Below are positions 58,160 to 64,000 of a stretch of DNA of 64,000 bases, piece after piece. The notes beneath the pieces were generated by a model. That model saw only the letters and a list, made by a program, of their open reading frames with translations. It had not been told where the DNA came from and ran no database searches. This DNA comes from Azospirillum picis (GTDB lineage: Bacteria; Pseudomonadota; Alphaproteobacteria; Azospirillales; Azospirillaceae), in the NCBI RefSeq assembly GCF_017876115.1, contig NZ_JAGINO010000007.1, positions 1 to 64,000 on the forward strand, given 5' to 3'. The stretch's first letter is position 1. Every line of letters starts with the position of its first letter. Made by a program: the position numbers and the translations under genes.

Positions 58160-58753
58160 TCAGCCGATCCAGATCGGCAGGATCGATGCGACCAGGAGAA
58201 GCGCCAGCAGGAGGTTGAGAGCCCGCCATTGCCAGTTCCGGGTCAGGGCGCGCCGAAGCATCTGGCCGCCCAGGCACCAGACCGATAGGGACAGCCAGGC
58301 AAAGCAGCCGAACACAATGCCGAGAATGACCGCGACCTCGGCCGGATCCGTGGCGACCGGCGAGAATGACGCCGCGGCACCGGTGGTCATCGCCCAACCC
58401 TTCGGGTTGTAGAGGACCAGCCAGGCCCCACCTGCGATGCCCGTCGGCTCGGCTGCCGGCCCGGTTGCCTTGGGGGCGCCGGTCCGGGCCAGTTGGAAGG
58501 CCAGCCACAACAGATAAAGCGTCCCGCCGACCTTGACCGCCGACCGTAGCGCCGGAACGGCGACGAATATGCTTTCGACCCCGGCCGATCCGGCGGCGGC
58601 CATGCAGGCAAGTCCCAGGGAAATTCCGACGATCAGCGGCAGCGATCGCCGATAGCCGAAATTCATGCCGGATGCGGTGGCCAGCGTCGTGGCCCCTCCT
58701 GGCGAGAGGGTCGCCGCCAATACGAAAACCATGAGACCGCCAAGACCCTGCAT
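58160..58753 (-). CDS. LysE-family amino-acid exporter
   Basis: 197 aa and six helices; LVFVLAATLSPGG-like start, NFGYRRSLPLIVGISLG, LYLLWLAFQL, and WLVLYNPKGWAM are LysE/RhtB marks. ATG 58753 is chosen over 58771 and 58837 because it matches family length and has a G-run upstream. It may export an amino acid. Confidence 0.85.
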   Translation of the reverse strand: MQGLGGLMVFVLAATLSPGGATTLATASGMNFGYRRSLPLIVGISLGLACMAAAGSAGVESIFVAVPALRSAVKVGGTLYLLWLAFQLARTGAPKATGPAAEPTGIAGGAWLVLYNPKGWAMTTGAAASFSPVATDPAEVAVILGIVFGCFAWLSLSVWCLGGQMLRRALTRNWQWRALNLLLALLLVASILPIWIG

Positions 58754-59032
58754 GCTCTTCGCCCCCGCCATGATGGTCGGATCATGGCTAGGGCGATCCC
58801 ATGCATTAGGAAAACCAATAATTATAATTGACGCCATTAGCCGTCATAATGGAAGCAGGGGATGTGATCCTGCCGCCTCCATTCGGCGCCGTCCGCGGCA
58901 GCAGGGCCTGACCGCTGCGGCACGAACCATCCCGGACAATCCGGCGGCGCCGACGCCGCACAAGACCGGCACAACCGGACTCGTCGGCCGCGCGCCAACA
59001 GCCGGAATGTGCGGCGCACGGCCGGGACGGCG

Positions 59033-59566
59033 TCAGCTCAGGTCCGGATTTCCAAGCGAGTCCTTGATCTCATTGTGGAATTGCCAGTTGCCCTCGGTCC
59101 ATGCCACCTGCTGGACCGACTCCGCGATCTTCCAGCCGTCGTCCGCTCTGACGAACTTGAACGCGTACGACCCGACAAGCGACTGGTATGGGCTTCCGTT
59201 CGCAGCCCGGTAGAAGTGGCTGGCATGCATGAGCACGCGGCAGGAGGCCCTGTCCCCATCGATGACGATGCCCTGCGGGATCATGATGTGCTCGTCGCCA
59301 TCGAGCCGGCCATGGAACTCCTTGGCGAGGCGGCACCATTTGTCGGCGGAAACCCGCATCCGGCCCATCCCGATCGTCGGGCTGTGGTCGACCTCGATCT
59401 CGTCACCGTAACAGGTTCTGAGGAGGTCGAAGTCGTGGGTGTCGGTGCCTTGTCCATAGCGCTGCACCAGGTCGGTGATGGCGATGTGGTCCAGCAGATA
59501 GGTCACCTTCTCGTCCAGGCCGGCGCCGCGCAAGCGGTTGAGCTGTTCCGCTGTCGTGCTGAACAT
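59033..59566 (-). CDS. SnoaL-like (NTF2 fold) protein
   Basis: 177 aa. LLDHIAITDLVQRYGQGTDTHDFDLLRTCYGDEIEVD and HFYRAANGSPYQSLVGSYAFKFVRADDGWKIAES are typical of the SnoaL-4/hydratase-like group (cone-shaped NTF2 fold), often involved in aromatic or steroid metabolism. AAGGG nine bases before the ATG. Divergent from a TetR gene with a strong palindrome between. Confidence 0.83.
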   Translation of the reverse strand: MFSTTAEQLNRLRGAGLDEKVTYLLDHIAITDLVQRYGQGTDTHDFDLLRTCYGDEIEVDHSPTIGMGRMRVSADKWCRLAKEFHGRLDGDEHIMIPQGIVIDGDRASCRVLMHASHFYRAANGSPYQSLVGSYAFKFVRADDGWKIAESVQQVAWTEGNWQFHNEIKDSLGNPDLS

Positions 59567-59622
59567 GGTTGCGTCCCTTCTTTGAAAAGATGGAATGTCT
59601 ACGGAAGCCGGCCTCATCAAAC

Positions 59623-59662
59623 GGAGGCATCCTCCGCATCTCTTTATGCGGAGGATGCCTCC
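59623..59662. promoter_or_regulatory. Nested palindrome, likely double TetR operator
   Basis: Two 17-bp arms (59623-59639 and 59646-59662) are perfect complements. Each arm contains its own palindrome GGAGGNNNCCTCC. Thus two identical binding sites sit in inverted order, just before the TetR start and 57 bp from the SnoaL-like start. Confidence 0.75.
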
Positions 59663-59681
59663 ACTTATCAAGAGGGAAGAT

Positions 59682-60266
59682 GTGTCGCAGGAGTTTCGTC
59701 GGACCCAAGTGCGTCAGCCGCGTGCCGACGGTGAGCGCAACAGGGCTCGCATAATCGAGGCGGCCAAGCAGCGCTTCGCCGAGCAAGGCGCAGGTGCCGC
59801 GCTCGAACAGATCGCACGCGATGCAGGCGTGGGGATCGGGACGTTGTACCGCCACTTCCCGACCCGCGACGTGCTGATCGAAGCGGTGTACCGGCATGAA
59901 GTCGATGCACTGGTCGTGGCGGCAGGCGAGTTGAGCGCAAAGGAGCCGCCGATCGAGGCGCTGCGCGCGTGGCTCGCCCTGTTCATCGAGTTCCTGGACA
60001 CGAAACAGGGGATCGGGGCCGTCCTCGACACGCTGATCGGCGGCTCCGAACCGCTCTACAGCGGCACCCCGGCGCAGCTTTCGCCACCGATCGATCTGCT
60101 CGTCTCGCGGGCGAACGAGGACGGAGCGGCCAGGATCGAGATCGCGCCGCTCGATCTGCTCCGCGCCATCGCCGGCGTGGCCACCATCCGGCCGGGAGCG
60201 GCGTGGAAACGGCAGGCCCTCGCGCTGGTCGACCTGATGCTGAGAGGGGCGCAGGCGACGGTCTGA
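59682..60266 (+). CDS. TetR-family repressor
   Basis: 194 aa; RARIIEAAKQRFAEQGAGAALEQIARDAGVGIGTLYRHFPTRDVLIEAVY is the TetR DNA-binding domain. GTG at 59682 is preferred: AGAGGG lies five bases upstream and it gives normal length, whereas ATG 59595 would run through the operator. It likely represses itself and the divergent SnoaL-like gene. Confidence 0.88.
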   Translation: MSQEFRRTQVRQPRADGERNRARIIEAAKQRFAEQGAGAALEQIARDAGVGIGTLYRHFPTRDVLIEAVYRHEVDALVVAAGELSAKEPPIEALRAWLALFIEFLDTKQGIGAVLDTLIGGSEPLYSGTPAQLSPPIDLLVSRANEDGAARIEIAPLDLLRAIAGVATIRPGAAWKRQALALVDLMLRGAQATV

Positions 60267-60443
60267 CGCGTGCCCCTGCGTCCGCGGCGCCCGGCAGTTC
60301 TCTGAGCCGGTCCCCGTAGCCATCGCGGGCGCGCAGGCCGTTTCGGGCCTCCGCCAGCGGCCGCTTCCGGCCCGTCACCAAACTCGGCCCGCCGTCGAAC
60401 GGGTTCGCACGACATGCCCTCCGCCACGGCCGGAAATCGCCTG

Positions 60444-61637
60444 CTACAGCATCGGGTCCGTTGCCGGCTTCCCGAAATCCAGGCCGAGAACCAGCGGAAC
60501 GCTGACCGCGTAGACGACGACGACCGAGAGCCAGATCGCCCCCGGCCAATGCGCCCTGGACGCAAGGTAGACGCTGGAGAACGCAAGCGGCGCCACGATC
60601 GACGCCAAGCTCAGGGCGGAAGCCAGCACGCCCTGGAACCGCCCCTGCTGGCTCTCGTCAACCTGCCGGGTCGCGAAGGATTGCAACGCCGGCACGCCGA
60701 GTCCGCCAAGGGCGAACACCGGCATGACCGCGAAGACCATCCAGCCTTGGGTGGCGAATGCCATGACGACCAGCGCGGTGCAGGCGCCGCCGATGCCCAG
60801 CAGAATGGCTGTGCGCTCGCCGAGCAGCCTGACCGCCGGCCCCGGCAGAATCGCCTGGGCAAGCGTCTGGCAAACGCCGAAGGCACCGAGCGACAGGCCG
60901 ATCCAAAGGCCGTTCCACTGGAAGACGTCGCCTCCCCAGAGCGCCCAGGCGGTGCCGTAGGCCTCGCCGGTGGCACTGAAGATGAAGAAGACGGCGATGA
61001 CCGGCAGCATCCGCTTCACCGACAGCACCCAGCGCAGCGGCCGCAGCGGATTGAGCGCGGCAAGGTCCAGCGGTTCCCGGCTGGGCGTGCGCGATTCCGG
61101 GAGAATGAAGACCGCCAGCAGGAGATTGCAGGCGTTCAGCGCCGCGGCGGCGATGAAGGGCAGCCGCAGCCAGTGGTCGCCGAGCATGCCGCCAAGCACC
61201 GGGCCGATGATGAAGCCGATGCCGAACATGGCGTTGAAAAGGCCAAAGCGGCGGGCGCGCTCCTCGCCGGGCGAGATGTCGGTGATGTAGGCCGTGGCCA
61301 CGGAAACGTTGGCGCTGGTCAGGCCGGCGACGGCACGGCCGAGCAGCAGCATCCAGAGATCGGACGCGACGGCCAGGAACAGGTAGTTGGCCGCCGCCCC
61401 GGCGAGCGAAATCAGGAGCACCGGACGGCGGCCGAGCCTGTCGCTCAACGAGCCGAGCACGGGTGCGAAGAGGAACTGCATCACCGCATAGAGGGCGGTC
61501 ATGATGCCGATGGCGGGCGCGACGTTGTCAACATGCGTCACATCCCGCAGAAGTGCAGGCAGGATCGGAAAGATGAGGCCGATGCCGATGGCATCGAGGA
61601 TGATGGCGGCAAAAATGACGCTCAGCGGTCTGTTCAT
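60444..61637 (-). CDS. TCR/Tet-type MFS exporter
   Basis: 397 aa with twelve helices. IFAAIILDAIGIGLIFPILPALLRDV, APVLGSLSDRLGRRPVLLISLAGA, and GFIIGPVLGGMLGD are those of the Tet(A)-like DHA1 exporters. GGAG eight bases before ATG 61637. Chromosomal members of this group occur in soil bacteria and need not give tetracycline resistance. It converges with the TetR gene, which is not clearly its regulator. Confidence 0.88.
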   Translation of the reverse strand: MNRPLSVIFAAIILDAIGIGLIFPILPALLRDVTHVDNVAPAIGIMTALYAVMQFLFAPVLGSLSDRLGRRPVLLISLAGAAANYLFLAVASDLWMLLLGRAVAGLTSANVSVATAYITDISPGEERARRFGLFNAMFGIGFIIGPVLGGMLGDHWLRLPFIAAAALNACNLLLAVFILPESRTPSREPLDLAALNPLRPLRWVLSVKRMLPVIAVFFIFSATGEAYGTAWALWGGDVFQWNGLWIGLSLGAFGVCQTLAQAILPGPAVRLLGERTAILLGIGGACTALVVMAFATQGWMVFAVMPVFALGGLGVPALQSFATRQVDESQQGRFQGVLASALSLASIVAPLAFSSVYLASRAHWPGAIWLSVVVVYAVSVPLVLGLDFGKPATDPML

Positions 61638-62098
61638 GGCCAACTCCGGCAAGCGCAGGCCCGCAGCGCCGCCAAGCGCCGATGGCTTGCGATGAGGTCT
61701 GGCAGGAAGCCAGACGTTGGGTTTTTTGGGGAGCGCTGGCCGACCCACGTCCGAGACGGCGTGGATGGCGTGTGCTTGACCGCCTGGACGACTATTCGTC
61801 CACCTGTTTACTCCGCCGCTGAGCGGATCAAGGGAAGCGGTCGCTTTTCGCGACGGTCGACATCTACGCCGCGTGACGGCGCGCGGCAAGTGCTTTCCCC
61901 GCACCGTGCCTGCGGCACCCCCGGGAGGCAGCGGGGCCGGGTCAAGGCGTCATAGCCGGTGCAGGCACCCGAACTTTTTGACACTGGAAACCACAGGCTC
62001 GTAAACATTCGCCGGCAGGAGGGCGTTCGCATCGAACGCATGGGGTTCGGCATGGTCCGGCCCCACCGCGAATGCGGCCCGGATGGCGGGAGGAGTGG
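61638..62098. other. Intergenic, nothing recognised
   Basis: A 461-bp gap between two divergent genes. Codon-biased frames here are antisense-like and lack starts. No clear palindrome or promoter was found by eye. Confidence 0.4.
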
Positions 62099-62581
62099 AT
62101 GGGCGAGACGAGACTCAGGGCGGTTTCACTGTTTCCTCCGGCCGACCCCGCCATCCGGCAGGCCGGGCGGCTGCTCGCCATGGTGAACGAACTCCACAAG
62201 GCCGGGTATCAGCGGCTCAGGATCGCGCCCGGCATGGCCCCGTCCGGATGCCATTGGCGCTGCCACGTCACCTCCGCCGGCAACGTGGCGGTGAACGGGT
62301 GGGAGCCGCTCGACTGGAGCCGGGGAGTCGCCAGCTACAGCACCGGCCAGAAGAACCTGTACTTCGGCTGGGACGACGCCGGGCACGACTCCGCCAGGCA
62401 GCTCGCTGCGAAGTTCATCGAACGGTTTCCCGAGATCGCCCGCGCCGGCCAGGGGCCGGATTGGGCCTATGCCGGGTGGTATGTGGCGATGCTGGGCGCC
62501 GCCGAACATGGGACGATCCCGGTGTTCTTCGCCGATTACCCGGTCGAACTGGCCCCGGACGACCGGCCTCCCCCACCGTAA
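62099..62581 (+). CDS. Unknown 160-aa protein
   Basis: Soluble, with LLAMVNELHKAGYQRLRIAPGMAPSGCHWRCHVT at its start, GWDDAGHDSARQLAAKFIERFPEIA in the middle, and DWAYAGWYVAMLGAAEHGTIPVFFADYP near the end. ATG 62099 has GGAGG five bases upstream. I do not recognise the family; the composition looks like an alphaproteobacterial conserved protein. Confidence 0.75.
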   Translation: MGETRLRAVSLFPPADPAIRQAGRLLAMVNELHKAGYQRLRIAPGMAPSGCHWRCHVTSAGNVAVNGWEPLDWSRGVASYSTGQKNLYFGWDDAGHDSARQLAAKFIERFPEIARAGQGPDWAYAGWYVAMLGAAEHGTIPVFFADYPVELAPDDRPPPP

Positions 62582-62650
62582 GGCCGGGTCGCGACCTCCC
62601 GGAGCCGACGGGGCATGTCCGGGCGCCCCGCAGGGGTTCTGAAAACCGCG

Positions 62651-62700
62651 CCTGGAGTCTGTCTGGCGCTGATTGAAGCACCAGACAGACTCCAGGCTTT
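62651..62700. terminator. Strong terminator, 16-bp perfect stem
   Basis: CCTGGAGTCTGTCTGG (62651-62666) pairs with 62681-62696 and is followed by CTTTT. It lies between two convergent genes and can end the 62099 transcript. Confidence 0.8.
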
Positions 62701-62720
62701 TGGTTTTCCGTGTGAGTCAC

Positions 62721-62744
62721 GTTTCAAGCGATACCGCTTGAAAC
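62721..62744. terminator. Second hairpin between convergent genes
   Basis: GTTTCAAGCG and CGCTTGAAAC form a perfect 10-bp stem around ATAC, ten bases past the stop of the minus-strand gene at 62754. Probable end of that transcript. Confidence 0.55.
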
Positions 62745-62753
62745 GATCACACC

Positions 62754-63110
62754 CTAAGGCCGCCTGTCCCGCAACTTGCGCAGAAGCTCCCCGGGATCGC
62801 TCTGACGATGGTAGGCAAGGAACAGCGGGCCGACGATATCGCGGGCCGGAATGGCCGGCTCCCTCGCCGGCCAGGCGAACGCCAGACCTTGCCTGGTTCC
62901 GAACACGATCTCCACCGCACCGATCCGGACCGACCACGTGGCGTCTCCTCCCACATAGGCAAGGTACCCGGACCTCAGGATCGCCGTCGCGACATCAAGC
63001 GGCGAGGCATCCTCCGGCACCAGGATCGCCCTCTCATGGGGAGCCTGGATGTCGTCCGCCATGCAGACGCTGTCCCGCGTCAGCACGACTTGAACCATCG
63101 TCTTCGGCAT
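62754..63110 (-). CDS. Unknown 118-aa protein
   Basis: Begins MPKTMVQVVLTRDSVCMADD, then ERAILVPEDASPLDVATAILRSGYLAYVGGDATWSVRIG, and ends with a charged RKLRDRRP tail. It has the look of a small alpha/beta domain. Start at 63110 has only a G-run as ribosome site. Not recognised. Confidence 0.65.
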   Translation of the reverse strand: MPKTMVQVVLTRDSVCMADDIQAPHERAILVPEDASPLDVATAILRSGYLAYVGGDATWSVRIGAVEIVFGTRQGLAFAWPAREPAIPARDIVGPLFLAYHRQSDPGELLRKLRDRRP

Positions 63111-63182
63111 CGCGCCCCCCGCCATTCTCCTCGCCTCGGGTCTCAATGGACGCCATGAGCCGGCAGCGACAGGGTCCCGCGC

Positions 63183-63314
63183 CTATGCGCCCCTGCGGAA
63201 ACAGGGCCGCACCCCCGAGGTCCGTCGGCGCTGGACCGGCTGCGCGAGGGCCGGACCGGCGGCGAGACAGAGCATGAGCGGTGCGGCAAGACGAAGGGAC
63301 GGTATGCGGGCCAT
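63183..63314 (-). CDS. Possible small secreted peptide
   Basis: 43 aa with a convincing signal peptide (hydrophobic core RLAAPLMLCLAAG, cleavage after ALA) followed by only about 17 Arg-rich residues. GGAAGAG lies before the ATG. It may be a real short peptide or the start of a decayed gene. Confidence 0.35.
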   Translation of the reverse strand: MARIPSLRLAAPLMLCLAAGPALAQPVQRRRTSGVRPCFRRGA

Positions 63315-63841
63315 GACGGACTCTTCCGGATGACTGAAGGGCGGGGCCGGGGATCCGGCACAACCGCCCCGATCGCTGCGGGAAGCAACGGCCTCCGGTG
63401 CCCGCAGGATCCCACCTTCGTCCCCCTGGGAATTTGCCGAACACCTCTTCAGGCCGGCTGGGAAATAGGACTATAAACTTCTTTCGCCGCCACCGGAGTT
63501 CCGGCCCATGCCAGCCGCCCTCCCCGCCGTCACGCCGCCCCTCTCCGTCGTTCCACATGTCGCCTCCGGCCATAACAGATTGTGCCCGCACCCGGTGTCC
63601 GAGATGGTGGAACACTCACCGCATGATGTTTCACACTGTTCCAGACGTGCCGATGCCGTGCCGGATGCCGCACCGCCCCGTCATCCGGCGACGCCGGATG
63701 AAACAGTGGAACAGCCCGCAGGATCTGTCGCACGGCGTTCCAAACGTTCCATCCGCCTGCTCCGCCCCAGCCTCTGCCCCCGCCTCTGCCCCCACGTCCG
63801 CCCCCGCCCCGGCCCTCACCCCTGCCGCCGACCGGCCAAGG
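63315..63841. other. Intergenic with GTTCCA cluster
   Basis: No credible gene. Six GTTCCA/TGGAAC hexamers occur between about 63550 and 63755, plus TGTTTCAC and TGAAACA. A Pro/Ala-coding GCCTCTGCCCCC repeat lies near 63770-63830. Confidence 0.45.
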
Positions 63842-63875
63842 AAAAGGCGCCGGACCCGCGGGGGATCCGGCGCCT
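63842..63875 (-). terminator. Terminator of the RND pump gene
   Basis: Read on the minus strand, AGGCGCCGGATCCC pairs with GGGTCCGGCGCCT (one bulge) and is followed by TTTTCC, 32 bp beyond the stop at 63907. Confidence 0.75.
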
Positions 63876-63906
63876 CGGGACGGCGGGCGGGCGGTGCGCC
63901 GGCGGC

Positions 63907-64000
63907 TCAGTCGCCGGCGGCCGGCTGCGGCATGGCGCCGTGGCCGGGGCGGCGGCGGACGAACAGCCGGTAGACCGCCACGAAGAACACCGGCACGAAC
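63907..64000 (-). CDS. RND efflux permease, C-terminal end only
   Basis: The 30 residues seen (FVPVFFVAVYRLFVRRRPG to the stop) match the last helix and tail of AcrB/MexB-type pumps. The gene continues past the right edge. Confidence 0.75.
   Translation of the reverse strand, partial: FVPVFFVAVYRLFVRRRPGHGAMPQPAAGD

Noticed and set aside
60444..61637. Acquired tetracycline resistance gene
   Set aside because: The family match is clear but there are no mobile elements, base composition is native, and the nearby TetR has its own operator facing another gene.
63631..63819. Ala/Gly/Glu repeat protein on the minus strand
   Set aside because: The frame arises from a GC-rich repeat, has no ribosome site and no recognisable continuation.

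Overview
The window is high-GC DNA with the codon use, tRNA and rRNA-leader style and gene content of an alphaproteobacterium. The pairing of a GbpR-type LysR regulator with an SbpA/ChvE-GguAB sugar transporter, next to non-phosphorylative aldose oxidation genes, points to Azospirillum or a close relative in Rhodospirillales. No phage, transposase, integrase or CRISPR array is visible. I cannot tell chromosome from chromid.

Layout. 1-200: probable leader and promoter of an rRNA operon that runs off the left edge. 400-3229: hybrid histidine kinase with a periplasmic sulfite-oxidase-fold partner. 3597-4117: five-gene tRNA cluster (Leu, Ala, Asp, Gly, Val; minus strand). 4233-11748: phospholipase D-like protein, then a galactofuranose-type ABC transporter operon (ytfQRT-yjfF) ending in an aldose 1-epimerase. 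12014-14002: PepSY membrane protein and a His-rich DUF2946-like protein. 14440-23450: sugar oxidation block of lactonase, GbpR, SbpA-GguA-GguB, aldose 1-dehydrogenase and sugar-acid dehydratase. One 26-bp motif sits before ytfQ and, 25/26 identical, before sbpA; a weaker copy precedes the lactonase. This suggests one LysR regulon.

23578-29883: LysR regulator, TRAP transporter (DctPQM), HMG-CoA-lyase-like protein and CoA-transferase, reading as uptake and CoA-dependent cleavage of an organic acid. 29919-33563: gamma-carbonic anhydrase, RNase J-like protein and a periplasmic NUP-family protein. 33697-36473: Zur-box-controlled zinc transporter (aztABC/znuABC type) with a small upstream ORF. 36582-43246: lipoprotein, PleD-like diguanylate cyclase, hybrid kinase, and a kinase-KaiC-response regulator operon. 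43422-52255: Nudix protein, Fsr-type exporter with AraC regulator, two unknown proteins with a Cys/His pattern, a saccharopine-dehydrogenase-like enzyme behind a double operator, and a 1043-aa hybrid kinase. 52634-64000: ABC-F ATPase, LysR/DHA2 exporter pair, glyoxalase, racemase, LysE, SnoaL/TetR pair with a nested palindrome, Tet-like exporter, small unknown proteins, and the end of an RND pump.

A recurring oddity is short tandem repeats whose unit is a multiple of three (mostly 15 bp, some 12 bp) at the ends of coding regions.
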